A stretch of DNA of 64,000 nucleotides from JAIBDK01 sp965261915 (GTDB lineage Bacteria; Pseudomonadota; Gammaproteobacteria; Arenicellales; Poriferihabitantaceae): NCBI GenBank assembly GCA_965261915.1, contig CBDHDW010000013.1, positions 1,364,001 to 1,428,000 of the forward strand, written 5' to 3'. Position numbers and translations under genes: made by a program. Below the pieces are notes generated by a model. That model was given only the letters and a program-made list of their open reading frames with translations. It was not told the origin of the DNA and ran no database searches. Shown here one piece after another: positions 36,986 to 45,840 of the stretch (positions are counted from its first letter, which is position 1; the number at the start of each line of letters is the position of its first letter).

Positions 36986-37810
36986 ATGACACCAAACACC
37001 ATAGTTGACTTGGAGAATTATCCAATTGATGATATTAGTCAGGGTAGCGGTAATGCCTTCGCACGGGCCTGTCGTTCAGAATATTCAGAAACGGGTCTTT
37101 GTGTTTTACCCTCGTTTGTTCTCGACCACGCGCTACGGCAACTGACGACAGAAGCCAACAGCTGGGTTGACGACGCCTATTTCTGCAATAGTTCACACAA
37201 TGCCTATCTGACGCAAACCGACAGCCAGTCAGATTCTCTTTGCAGGCGACAGGAAAAGACATTTGTCGGCTCTGTACCCTATGACAAAATTCCAGCGGAT
37301 TCGTTGTTAAATGCCTTGTATCAGTGGAATCCACTGAAAGCTTTTATTGGTTATGTGTTGGGAAAATCTTCGCTTTTTCGCTTTGCAGACCCGTTTGGCG
37401 CCTGTTCCGTCAATGTATTTGTTGATGGTGGTGTTCATGGTTGGCATTTTGACGAGTCGGAATACACAGTAACCTTGATGTTGCAGGCGCCTGATTTTGG
37501 AGGCGAGTTTGAATACGTTCCCCTGATTCGAGGAAAAGAGAACGAAAGGCAGGTTGTGAAAAGTGTTTTGGATGGTGAACAGGAAAATGTCGTCAAACTG
37601 CCCTTTAACCCTGGCACGCTGCTGGTTTTTGGCGGCCGCCAAACGTTGCATCGGGTTACAAAAATCAGCGGTAATACGCCAAGACTGGTTCCGGTGCTGT
37701 GTTTCTCCGAAGAGCCCGAAGCCCAAAACAGCGAATCCGTTCGCAAACTATTCTGGGGTAGGGTGAACCCGGGCGATCCGTTAGATCAATTCAAATCGGT
37801 CTCGGTGTGA
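36986..37810 (+). CDS. 2-oxoglutarate/Fe(II)-dependent oxygenase-like protein
   Basis: 274 residues. The iron-binding facial triad can be read as His and Asp in HGWHFDESEYTVTLML and the distal His in GGRQTLHRVTKISG, with Arg in the following NTPRL for 2-oxoglutarate. N-terminal GLCVLPSFVLDHALRQLTTE is typical of the fold's start. Such enzymes hydroxylate amino acids, peptides or small metabolites. It precedes the PhyH pseudogene by five bases, so the two may have been one operon. Substrate unknown. Confidence 0.75.
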   Translation: MTPNTIVDLENYPIDDISQGSGNAFARACRSEYSETGLCVLPSFVLDHALRQLTTEANSWVDDAYFCNSSHNAYLTQTDSQSDSLCRRQEKTFVGSVPYDKIPADSLLNALYQWNPLKAFIGYVLGKSSLFRFADPFGACSVNVFVDGGVHGWHFDESEYTVTLMLQAPDFGGEFEYVPLIRGKENERQVVKSVLDGEQENVVKLPFNPGTLLVFGGRQTLHRVTKISGNTPRLVPVLCFSEEPEAQNSESVRKLFWGRVNPGDPLDQFKSVSV

Positions 37811-37815
37811 GCCAA

Positions 37816-38408
37816 ATGGTTGTTAGCACTAAGCAAATTGAATCGTTTAATCAAACCGGCGCAATTTGTTTGCGTAACAAGTTTGACGCTTCCTGGCCTG
37901 AAAAGCTGGCATCCGGCGTTGACAAAAATTTCCAGACCTCCCCCGGATTCCTGCAGTACGCGATATACGGAATCTGACAAGCCGGGCGGGTTTTACGATG
38001 ATTATTGCAATTGGCAGCGGATTGACGAGTATCGGGAATTTATTTTTGCGTCACCCGCAGGAGCAATGCATTATCCGAGGTTGTTTGTAAGTCACGAAAA
38101 TTATGCGAATGGATTTGACGAATTTACGACGATTCCGAATATCGATGCCGAGCGTGACCGGTGGGAGATTTTGTCCTGGGATTTGGAGCCCGGAGACGGT
38201 ATCGTATTTCATATGAGAACCATTCACGGGGCTAAAATCCCGAAGGAGCGGGTTTTTTACACGGTGGTTGGGGGATGACGCAAGATTCGCGGCACGGCCC
38301 TGGAAATCCTCACCCCCATTTGAAGAAGTGGATCTCATAGTGGGTGATAAAATGGATCATCCTTCATTTCCGGTTGTTTGGTCTTCAAAGCAGGGTCAGT
38401 ATTGTTAG
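37816..38408 (+). pseudogene. Phytanoyl-CoA dioxygenase (PhyH) family, decayed
   Basis: Frame one from ATG 37816 reads IESFNQTGAICLRNKFD to a stop just after 37970. It continues in another frame as SDKPGGFYDDYCNWQRIDEY, FVSHENYANGFDEF, IDAERDRWEILSWDLEPGD and FHMRTIHGA, then a third frame gives GDDARFAARPWKSSPPFEE and MDHPSFPVVW to the stop at 38408. Together these are a PhyH protein with two frameshifts. The segment holding the iron-binding HxD is missing between the second and third landmarks. The downstream TauE frame starts inside its tail. Confidence 0.85.
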
Positions 38409-39028
38409 AAAATAGTATTCTAATTTGGGTTTCGCTGGGAACCCTGTTTCTGGCGGGTTGTGTTAAAGGAATTGTTGGCCTGGGATTACCAACTGTTACG
38501 CTGGCAATACTCACAATACTGATCGATTTGCCCACTGCGATGGTAGTGTTGGTGATCCCGTCATTCATAACAAATCTGATTCAGGCGCTCGCTGGCGGAA
38601 ACTGGCGAAATGTTTGGCAACGTACTCGAGGCTTTATGGTTAGTGCAACATTGGCGATCGCAGTTGGGGGTTGGCTGTACAATAGTATTAACCTGCACCT
38701 GTTGTCCTTGTTGTTAGGCGTACTGATTACACTCTATGCAGTTTCAGGGTTGATTGGTAGAGGCTTCGATATTTCCAGCACTTCTCAACGCAAGATCGGC
38801 CCAATATTTGGCGCGGCTAATGGCGTACTAACGGGAATGACCGGTTCATTTGTTGTTCCAGGGGTGTTCTACCTAAAAGCGATTGGGTTGGATCGGGAGC
38901 AGCTAATACAGGCGATGGGAATATTGTTTACACTTTCAACGGTGGGTCTTGCATTCATAGTTACCGGCAATGCTTTGGTCAACCGCGAATTGGTTCTCGT
39001 GTCGGCGTTGTCGACCATACCTGCTTTA
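38402..39028 (+). pseudogene. tauE: TauE/SafE sulfite exporter family, N-terminal part (split by IS1182 array)
   Basis: About 209 residues of a membrane protein with about six to seven hydrophobic segments: LFLAGCVKGIVGLGLPTV, GANGVLTGMTGSFVVPG-like second repeat (GAANGVLTGMTGSFVVPGVF), and a final helix ending STIPAL. The frame is then interrupted at 39029 by an IS; the last 31 residues of the apparent ORF come from the element. Start TTG 38402 is most likely, with TTG 38378 as alternative. TauE-type proteins export sulfite made by Xsc, so it fits the taurine theme. The missing tail lies at 44700-44819. Confidence 0.88.
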
Positions 39029-40895
39029 GAGACTGTGCAACAAACGCCGACTCACCCACTATTGAGACTTTTGAGTCAGGCACGGGTAAAAAAGGTTCTT
39101 ATTAAAAGCAGGCGGGTGAAATAAGTTTGTTTGCTGCGAAAATAAGTATTTCTGGCATAAATAATCGAATAGTGGACGCAAAAAAGGAAGATGTCGCTTG
39201 ATTGCTTGCATGACGATTGCAATATCGCCTGCTTTTATAGCCAACAGCAGTTGATTGAACAGCCTTGTGCCTAGCAGGTTCAAAACACGCTTAAAGTTAT
39301 AGCAAAACATAATCAATGCGTTTTCTCCGGATACTTTTTCTTTGCCTCTGAGCAAGTAGTGATCCCAGCCTAATGACCGCTTTATGGTGCCAAAAGGATG
39401 CTCCACAATCGAGCCTCTTCTTTTGCTAATCACTTTGGCTGATTCTGTTTGCATTACCTCACCATAGGCTTGTAAAAAGGCTTCATGTTCCCACCGCCAT
39501 ATTCTTCGGTGCGGCGTTTGCTTTGCTAAACACTCACTGCGCACAGGGCAAGCCTTGCAATCTGTGGCACTGGTGCTGTAAATAAACCCAACCTTGCCTT
39601 TGGATAGGCTTTTGGTTGCACTTTTTTTCAGTGTTTTGTCGTTAGGGCAGGTGTATTCGTCTTGCTCCTCGTTATAGACAAACTCATCTTTCGTGTATCT
39701 GCCGGCTTTCTTTTGTTTCTGTTGTGTATCAATCGGCGGGATAATCGGGTAGATTTTGTCATCAACACAGTCCTTTATCTTGGTTGCGCTGTAATAGCCC
39801 TTATCGGCAACCACAGCCAAAATCTTAAGGGCTAAGGTTTCTTTCGCCTGGCTTGCCATATGATGCAACTGTTGTGCGTCATTGCCTTGACTTGATACAT
39901 CCGTCGCAACAATCAGCTTTGCTTTGTCATCCACCACAATTTGGCAGTTATAAGCGACCAGATGATGCGCTGGTTTGCACATCAATGCGGCATCCGGGTC
40001 GGTTGTGTTATGTTGCTTCTTGCCCAGTCGCTCTAACCTATTCAAATCCTCTTCCAACTTTTGTTTCTTGTCTTTAAGTGCTTGTATTTTATTAGTCAAA
40101 TCAGGGACATTCAGGGTCTTTTCTGGCTCCTCCTGCTGGTCTGTGGTGTTTAATAAGCTCAGGTAGTCCTCAATAGCCTGCGTTACCTTGGTTATTCTCT
40201 TATTCACAGTGGCTTTAACAATCAAGGTGTTTTTGGATGCATTGGCACGCAAAAATGCCCCATCTAGTGCCACTAATTGACCATCAATGAGGTTGATGTT
40301 TTGGCACAACAAAACAAATTCCTTAAACGTATTCTTGAGTGCTGCGGCATTATTTTTTCTAAAATTCGCGATCGTCTTATAGGTGGGTTTTAAGCCTTGC
40401 AACAACCAGATAAGCTCGATATTTCTATGCGCTTCCCGAGCTAGAAGGCGGGAGCTTCTTATTTTGTTGGTATAGCCATAGATATACAGTTTCAGTATCA
40501 ATTTTGGGCAAAAAGCGGGGCGACCATTGTTGTTTTTGTCACTGTATTTGGTCTTAAAGTCTAAGGCATCCACCTCTAAGCTATCGACATAGGCATCAAT
40601 AACACGAACTGGATCATTCTCGCCGACATAGTCCTCTAGCCGCTCTGGAAATAACAGTTGTTGTTGGCGATTTAATCCACGCATGTAATCACTCATAAAG
40701 CCTCTGTTTAATGATTAGAATCAGCTAGTTAGGTTTGTTGTTATATCATAATTAAGCTAGGGTTTGGAGGTTTATTACCGTCATTATTGGGTATTTTTGC
40801 AGGCATGGTGTATTGGTTTGAAATGCCAGCAACGTCGGTGAATTAGGGCAGTAATGAGAATGTGACCAGGGGTGGTGGGTTTTTTGCACAGTCTC
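39029..40895 (-). mobile_element. IS1182-family element, copy A (1867 bp)
   Basis: Begins GAGACTGTGCAAC at 39029 and ends TTTTGCACAGTCTC at 40895, which are inverted repeats. It is bordered by TTTA on both sides (39025-39028 and 40896-40899). Copy A has one extra A in a homopolymer near 39090 compared with copies B and C. Confidence 0.85.
39059..40696 (-). CDS. IS1182-family transposase (copy A)
   Basis: 545 residues. DDE transposase with an N-terminal DUF772-type domain (GLNRQQQLLFPERLEDYVGE, NGRPAFCPKLILKLYIYGY), catalytic aspartate regions LVALDGAFLRANASKN and VVADKGYYSATKIKDC, a CxxC zinc-like motif in CPNDKT and CKACPVRSECL, and the glutamate region GSIVEHPFGTIKRSLG. The extra A in copy A changes the last residues to FYPCLTQKSQ, where B and C end FTRA, so A's end is slightly lengthened. 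Probably still functional. Confidence 0.92.
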   Translation of the reverse strand: MSDYMRGLNRQQQLLFPERLEDYVGENDPVRVIDAYVDSLEVDALDFKTKYSDKNNNGRPAFCPKLILKLYIYGYTNKIRSSRLLAREAHRNIELIWLLQGLKPTYKTIANFRKNNAAALKNTFKEFVLLCQNINLIDGQLVALDGAFLRANASKNTLIVKATVNKRITKVTQAIEDYLSLLNTTDQQEEPEKTLNVPDLTNKIQALKDKKQKLEEDLNRLERLGKKQHNTTDPDAALMCKPAHHLVAYNCQIVVDDKAKLIVATDVSSQGNDAQQLHHMASQAKETLALKILAVVADKGYYSATKIKDCVDDKIYPIIPPIDTQQKQKKAGRYTKDEFVYNEEQDEYTCPNDKTLKKSATKSLSKGKVGFIYSTSATDCKACPVRSECLAKQTPHRRIWRWEHEAFLQAYGEVMQTESAKVISKRRGSIVEHPFGTIKRSLGWDHYLLRGKEKVSGENALIMFCYNFKRVLNLLGTRLFNQLLLAIKAGDIAIVMQAIKRHLPFLRPLFDYLCQKYLFSQQTNLFHPPAFNKNLFYPCLTQKSQ

Positions 40896-40899
40896 TTTA

Positions 40900-42765
40900 G
40901 AGACTGTGCAACAAACGCCGACTCACCCACTATTGAGACTTTTGAGTCAGGCACGGGTAAAAAGGTTCTTATTAAAAGCAGGCGGGTGAAATAAGTTTGT
41001 TTGCTGCGACAATAAGTATTTCTGGCATAAATAATCGAATAGTGGACGCAAAAAAGGAAGATGTCGCTTGATTGCTTGCATGACGACTGCAATATCGCCT
41101 GCTTTTATAGCCAACAGCAGTTGATTGAACAGCCTTGTGCCTAGCAGGTTCAAAACACGCTTAAAGTTATAGCAAAACATAATCAATGCGTTTTCACCGG
41201 ATACTTTTTCTTTGCCTCTGACCAGGTAGTGATCCCAGCCTAATGACCGCTTTATGGTGCCAAAAGGATGCTCCACAATCGCCCCTCTTCTTTTGCTAAT
41301 CGCCTTGGCTGATTCTGTTTGCATAGACTTGCGATAGGCTTGTAAAAAGGCTTCATGTTCCCACCGCCATATTCTTCGGTGCGGCGTTTGCTTTGCTAAA
41401 CACTCACTGCGCACAGGGCAAGCCTTGCAATCTGTGGCACTGGTGCTGTAAATAAACCCAACCTTGCCTTTGGATAGGCTTTTGGTTGCACTTTTTTTCA
41501 GTGTTTTGTCGTTAGGGCAGGTGTATTCGTCTTGCTCCTCGTTATAGACAAACTCATCTTTCGTGTATCTGCCGGCTTTCTTTTGTTTCTGTTGCGTATC
41601 AATCGGCGGGATGATCGGGAAGATTTTATCGTCAACACAGTCCTTTATCTTGGTTGCGCTGTAATAGCCCTTGTCGGCAACCACAGCCAGAGTCTCAAGG
41701 GCTAAGGTTTCTTTCGCCTGGCTTGCCATATGATGTAACTGCTGTGCGTCATTGCCTTGACTTGATACATCCGTCGCAACAATCAGTTTTGCTTTGTTAT
41801 CCACCGCGATTTGGCAGTTATAAGCGACCAGATGATGCGCTGGTTTGCACATCAATGCGGCGTCCGGGTCGGTTGTGTTATGTTGCTTCTTGTCCAATTG
41901 CTCTAAGGTATTCAAATCCTCTTCCAGCTTTTGTTTGCGCTCTTTAAGTGCTTGTATTTTATCAATCAAATCAGGATTATCCAGAGTCTGTTCCGGTTCC
42001 TCCTGCTGGTCTGTGGTGTTTAATAAGTTCAGGTAGTCCTCAATAGCCTGCGTTACCCTGGCTATTTTTTTATCCACAGTGGCTTTAACAATCAAGGTAT
42101 TTTTGGACGCATTGGCTCGCAAAAACGCTCCATCCAGTGCCACTAATTGACCTTCAATGAGATTGATGTTTTGGCACAACAAAACAAATTCCTTAAACGT
42201 ATTCTTGAGTGCGGCGGCATTATTTTTTCTAAAATTCGCGATCGTCTTATAGGTGGGTTTTAAGCCTTGCAACAACCAGATAAGCTCGATATTTCTATGC
42301 GCCTCCCGAGCTAGAAGGCGGGAGCTTCTTATTTTGTTGGTATAGCCATAGATATACAGTTTCAGCATCAATTTTGGGCAAAAAGCGGGGCGACCATTGT
42401 TGTTTTTGTCACTGTATTTGGTCTTAAAGTCTAAGGCATCCACCTCTAAGCTATCGACATAGGCATCAATAACACGAACTGGATCATTCTCGCCGACATA
42501 GTCCTCTAGCCGCTCTGGAAATAACAGTTGTTGTTGGCGATTTAATCCACGTATGTAATCACTCATAAAGCCTCTATTTAATGATTAGAATCAGCTAGTT
42601 AGGTTTGTTATTATATCATAATTAAGCTAGGGTTTGGATGTTTATTACCGTCATTATTGGGTATTTTTGCAGGGATGGTGTATTGGTTTGAAATGCCAGC
42701 AACGTCGGTGAATTAGGGCAGTAATGAGAATGTGACCAAGGGTGGTGGTTTTTTTGCACAGTCTC
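40900..42765 (-). mobile_element. IS1182-family element, copy B (1866 bp)
   Basis: Same ends as copy A, separated from A and from C by the four bases TTTA only. It begins GAGACTG at 40900 and ends GTCTC at 42765. Close in sequence to copy C across the whole length. Confidence 0.88.
40947..42566 (-). CDS. IS1182-family transposase (copy B)
   Basis: 539 residues, intact, with the same domain order as copy A. It differs from A at scattered positions, mostly in the coiled region (IDKIQALKERKQKLEEDL instead of the A version) and at the ending FTRA. DDE residues are kept: LVALDGAFLRANAS, VVADKGYYSATK and AIVEHPFGTIKRS. Confidence 0.93.
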   Translation of the reverse strand: MSDYIRGLNRQQQLLFPERLEDYVGENDPVRVIDAYVDSLEVDALDFKTKYSDKNNNGRPAFCPKLMLKLYIYGYTNKIRSSRLLAREAHRNIELIWLLQGLKPTYKTIANFRKNNAAALKNTFKEFVLLCQNINLIEGQLVALDGAFLRANASKNTLIVKATVDKKIARVTQAIEDYLNLLNTTDQQEEPEQTLDNPDLIDKIQALKERKQKLEEDLNTLEQLDKKQHNTTDPDAALMCKPAHHLVAYNCQIAVDNKAKLIVATDVSSQGNDAQQLHHMASQAKETLALETLAVVADKGYYSATKIKDCVDDKIFPIIPPIDTQQKQKKAGRYTKDEFVYNEEQDEYTCPNDKTLKKSATKSLSKGKVGFIYSTSATDCKACPVRSECLAKQTPHRRIWRWEHEAFLQAYRKSMQTESAKAISKRRGAIVEHPFGTIKRSLGWDHYLVRGKEKVSGENALIMFCYNFKRVLNLLGTRLFNQLLLAIKAGDIAVVMQAIKRHLPFLRPLFDYLCQKYLLSQQTNLFHPPAFNKNLFTRA

Positions 42766-42769
42766 TTTA

Positions 42770-44635
42770 GAGACTGTGCAACAAACGCCGACTCACCCAC
42801 TATTGAGACTTTTGAGTCAGGCACGGGTAAAAAGGTTCTTATTAAAAGCAGGCGGGTGAAATAAGTTTGTTTGCTGCGACAATAAGTATTTCTGGCATAA
42901 ATAATCGAATAGTGGACGCAAAAAAGGAAGATGTCGCTTGATTGCTTGCATGACGACTGCAATATCGCCTGCTTTTATAGCCAACAGCAGTTGATTGAAC
43001 AGCCTTGTGCCTAGCAGGTTCAAAACACGCTTAAAGTTATAGCAAAACATAATCAATGCGTTTTCACCGGATACTTTTTCTTTGCCTCTGACCAGGTAGT
43101 GATCCCAGCCTAATGACCGCTTTATGGTGCCAAAAGGATGCTCCACAATCGCCCCTCTTCTTTTGCTAATCGCCTTGGCTGATTCTGTTTGCATAGACTT
43201 GCGATAGGCTTGTATAAAGGCTTCATGTTCCCACCGCCATATTCTTCGGTGCGGCGTTTGCTTTGCTAAACACTCACTGCGCACAGGGCAAGCCTTGCAA
43301 TCTGTGGCACTGGTGCTGTAAATAAACCCAAGCTTGCCTTTGGATAGGCTTTTGGTTGCACTTTTTTTCAGTGTTTTGTCGTTAGGGCAGGTGTATTCGT
43401 CTTGCTCCTCGTTATAGACAAACTCATCTTTCGTGTATCTGCCGGCTTTCTTTTGTTTCTGTTGTGTATCAATCGGCGGGATAATCGGGTAGATTTTGTC
43501 ATCAACACAGTTCTTTATCTCTTTTGCACTGTGATAGCCCTTGTCGGCAACCACAGCCAAAGTCTTAAGGGCTAAGGTTTCTTTCGCCTGACTTGCCATC
43601 TGATGCAACTGCTGTGCGTCATTGCCTTGACTTGATACATCCGTTGCGACAATCAGCTTTGCTTTGTCATCCACCGCAATTTGGCAGTTATAAGCGACCA
43701 GATGATGCGCTGGTTTGCACATCAATGCGGCATCCGGGTCGGTTGTGTTATGTTGCTTCTTGTCCAATTGCTCTAAGGTATTCAAATCCTCTTCCAGCTT
43801 TTGTTTGCGCTCTTTAAGTGCTTGTATTTTATCAATCAAATCAGGATTATCCAGAGTCTGTTCCGGTTCCTCCTGCTGGTCTGTGGTGTTTAATAAGTTC
43901 AGGTAGTCCTCAATAGCCTGCGTTACCCTGGCTATTTTTTTATCCACAGTGGCTTTAACAATCAAGGTATTTTTGGACGCATTGGCTCGCAAAAACGCTC
44001 CATCCAGTGCCACTAATTGACCTTCAATGAGATTGATGTTTTGGCACAGCAAAACAAATTCCTTAAACGTATTCTTGAGTGCTGCGGCATTATTTTTTCT
44101 AAAATTAGCAATCGTCTTATAGGTGGGCTTTAAGCCTTGCAATAACCAGATAAGCTCGATATTTCTATGGGTTTCCCGAGCCAGATGGCGGGAACTTCTT
44201 ATTTTATTGGTATAGCCGTAAATGTAGAGTTTCAGCATCAATTTTGGGCAAAAGGCGGGGCGACCATTGTTGTTTTTGTCACTGTATTTGGTCTTAAAGT
44301 CTAAGGCATCCACCTCTAAGCTATCGACATAGGCATCAATAACACGAACTGGATCATTCTCGCCGACATAGTCCTCTAGCCGCTCTGGAAATAACAGTTG
44401 TTGTTGGCGATTTAATCCACGTATGTAATCACTCATAAAGCCTCTATTTAATGATTAGAATCAGCTAGTTAGGTTTGTTATTATATCATAATTAAGCTAG
44501 GGTTTGGATGTTTATTACCGTCATTATTGGGTATTTTTGCAGGGATGGTGTATTGGTTTGAAATGCCAGCAACGTCGGTGAATTAGGGCAGTAATGAGAA
44601 TGTGACCAAGGGTGGTGGTTTTTTTGCACAGTCTC
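42770..44635 (-). mobile_element. IS1182-family element, copy C (1866 bp)
   Basis: Starts GAGACTG at 42770 after TTTA, ends GTCTC at 44635. Its right flank is TTTC instead of TTTA, followed by a 60-base block that ends in another copy of the IS right end. Confidence 0.88.
42817..44436 (-). CDS. IS1182-family transposase (copy C)
   Basis: 539 residues, intact. Nearly the same as copy B, with a few changes such as SRHLARETHRNIELIWLLQG and KGYHSAKEIKNCVDDK, so it is not a very recent exact duplicate. Catalytic regions are kept. Changes are patchy relative to A and B, which suggests gene conversion within the array. Confidence 0.93.
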   Translation of the reverse strand: MSDYIRGLNRQQQLLFPERLEDYVGENDPVRVIDAYVDSLEVDALDFKTKYSDKNNNGRPAFCPKLMLKLYIYGYTNKIRSSRHLARETHRNIELIWLLQGLKPTYKTIANFRKNNAAALKNTFKEFVLLCQNINLIEGQLVALDGAFLRANASKNTLIVKATVDKKIARVTQAIEDYLNLLNTTDQQEEPEQTLDNPDLIDKIQALKERKQKLEEDLNTLEQLDKKQHNTTDPDAALMCKPAHHLVAYNCQIAVDDKAKLIVATDVSSQGNDAQQLHQMASQAKETLALKTLAVVADKGYHSAKEIKNCVDDKIYPIIPPIDTQQKQKKAGRYTKDEFVYNEEQDEYTCPNDKTLKKSATKSLSKGKLGFIYSTSATDCKACPVRSECLAKQTPHRRIWRWEHEAFIQAYRKSMQTESAKAISKRRGAIVEHPFGTIKRSLGWDHYLVRGKEKVSGENALIMFCYNFKRVLNLLGTRLFNQLLLAIKAGDIAVVMQAIKRHLPFLRPLFDYLCQKYLLSQQTNLFHPPAFNKNLFTRA

Positions 44636-44695
44636 TTTCGCAGGAATGACGGGGCGGTGCAGGAACGCCGTATATTGGTTTTTTTGCACAGTCTC
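44636..44695 (-). repeat. 60-bp block ending in an extra IS1182 right end
   Basis: TTTCGCAGGAATGACGGGGC and following bases are not IS sequence, but the last 20 bases (TGGTTTTTTTGCACAGTCTC) repeat the element's right terminus and are followed by TTTA. It looks like flanking DNA carried along from an earlier site of the element. Confidence 0.6.
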
Positions 44696-44819
44696 TTTAG
44701 CGGGAATGCGGGTAGGGCAGAAGATCAGAATTAGAATGTCAGACCACAACTTTGGAAAAGTATTTTTCTCGGCGCTATTTATTTTGGGTATTTATGTCAT
44801 TTCCGGTATTCTGTTTTAG
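44696..44819 (+). pseudogene. tauE: TauE/SafE C-terminal part, downstream of the IS array
   Basis: After the TTTA at 44696-44699, the frame GCG GGA ATG CGG encodes AGMRVGQKIRIRMSDHNFGK then VFFSALFILGIYVISG, stop at 44817-44819. Joined to the N-terminal part after codon TTA at 39026-39028 it gives a complete TauE-like ending (PALAGMRVGQK, last membrane helix). The duplicated TTTA supports simple insertion. This piece has not been left as an independent gene. Confidence 0.88.
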
Positions 44820-44830
44820 ACAGAATTCGA

Positions 44831-44836
44831 TATAAT
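44831..44836 (+). promoter_or_regulatory. -10 element of the tRNA-Gln promoter
   Basis: TATAAT, a perfect -10 hexamer, about 34 bases before the tRNA. The -35 region at usual spacing falls within the TauE 3' end and is weak. A GC-rich discriminator (CCGCCGCCCGCC) follows, as in stringently controlled tRNA promoters. Confidence 0.6.
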
Positions 44837-44869
44837 CCGCCGCCCGCCATCGTATTTGCCGGATATTAT

Positions 44870-44946
44870 TGGGGTGTAGCCAAGCGGCCTAAGGCACCGG
44901 ATTCTGATTCCGGCACTCGGAGGTTCGAATCCTCCCACCCCAGCCA
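44870..44946 (+). tRNA. tRNA-Gln(CTG)
   Basis: A 77-base cloverleaf with encoded CCA. Acceptor arms TGGGGTG and CACCCCA, T-arm GGAGG-TTCGAAT-CCTCC, and anticodon arm CCGGA-TTCTGAT-TCCGG with anticodon CTG (reads CAG, glutamine). Close to E. coli tRNA-Gln2. U1-A72 is a glutaminyl-tRNA identity feature. Own promoter upstream. Confidence 0.96.
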
Positions 44947-44957
44947 CTTTTGTATCG

Positions 44958-45320
44958 TTACTTTTTGGCTTTTAAATACGCGCGTTTGGAAGAAATTTTC
45001 CCGCCTCTAAAAGTGAATAGATCACAGCCATCGAGTTCGAGTTGTTTGCCATCCCTGGTGGTGCCGATAAAAGTCCATTCAGAACAGCCATATTTGTCAT
45101 CACCAAAGTGAATGGCATTTTCAAATCGGACATCTGGGATATCGGTCCAGACCTCGATAAAACGTTCACGAACGATATCGTGGCCCTGATATCGGGTTCC
45201 GTACCGTGCTTTACCGCCGCCAGTTTCAAAAACGCAATCCTCTGTCATAAAGGACATAATTACGTCGATATCGTGGTCATTCCAGGCTTGTGCGTATTGC
45301 TCGAGAAGAATTTTGCGCAT
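44958..45320 (-). CDS. SnoaL-like / nuclear transport factor 2-like protein
   Basis: 120 residues with the NTF2-like cone fold pattern: LLEQYAQAWNDHDIDVIMSF at the start, YQGHDIVRERFIEVWTDIPD, and the C-terminal DGCDLFTFRGGKISSKRAYL. Members bind small hydrophobic ligands or act as isomerases or cyclases. It lies 11 bases from the tRNA on the other strand. It is downstream of the VOC and MarC genes in the same direction. Substrate unknown. Confidence 0.78.
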   Translation of the reverse strand: MRKILLEQYAQAWNDHDIDVIMSFMTEDCVFETGGGKARYGTRYQGHDIVRERFIEVWTDIPDVRFENAIHFGDDKYGCSEWTFIGTTRDGKQLELDGCDLFTFRGGKISSKRAYLKAKK

Positions 45321-45366
45321 AGTTCGTTATAAAATTTAAACCTGCCTCAGTACCGTTGCGAACGCA

Positions 45367-45822
45367 TTAGATGTGATTAGAATAATCTCCGACATTGTCA
45401 TCTGTGTCGATATTGTAGGCATCCAGCTCAATGACATTTCTATCTGGATCCCTGACGAAAATTGCAGACATACTTCCAAAACCAAATGACCCTGTAATTT
45501 CAATATTATGGTTAGCCATAAAAGCTTTTGCATCTGCTATTGGGGAAACAGTTAAGGCCATATGGGTGATGCCTGTATACTTTTCATCAACATCCATCAA
45601 AATATTTTTATTGTCTGCAATGGTTGCGGGTGCCAACAGATTCAACACAACGCCATTTTGGTTTTTCATAATAATGGGGTGTCCCTTTTCAAAACTAGCG
45701 TCCGTTGTGAGTTCAAAACCAAGTAACTCGTAAAACGGGACCGATTGATTTTTATCACTGACGCGAATGCCGATATGATTAACGCTTTCGATATTTAGCC
45801 TATTTTCAATTTTTCTGGGAAT
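45367..45822 (-). CDS. VOC-family (glyoxalase/bleomycin-resistance) protein without a standard start
   Basis: Full fold is present: SVNHIGIRVSDKNQSVPFYE with metal-type histidine, LLGFELTTDASFEKG, then ITHMALTVSPIADAKAF, FGSMSAIFVRDPDRNVIELD. The first ATG (45669) would remove the whole first half. Upstream in the frame there is no ATG, GTG or TTG back to the stop of marC; ATT at 45822 is the only candidate. So it either uses a rare start, or lost it and is a pseudogene. Function in metabolite or resistance chemistry is unassigned. Confidence 0.6.
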   Translation of the reverse strand: MPRKIENRLNIESVNHIGIRVSDKNQSVPFYELLGFELTTDASFEKGHPIIMKNQNGVVLNLLAPATIADNKNILMDVDEKYTGITHMALTVSPIADAKAFMANHNIEITGSFGFGSMSAIFVRDPDRNVIELDAYNIDTDDNVGDYSNHI

Positions 45823-45840
45823 GAAGAAAATAATTTTAGC

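Noticed and set aside
37820..38278. Separate 152-aa gene after the 2OG oxygenase
   Set aside because: It is one frame of the decayed PhyH gene and lacks a natural N-terminus.
40784..41092. 102-codon frames at IS1182 junctions (also 42654-42962)
   Set aside because: They span element ends and are shadows of transposase DNA.
44492..44749. Open frame with a repeated peptide PAKETVQKN
   Set aside because: It is made by reading through the repeated IS1182 right ends; no gene start or family similarity.
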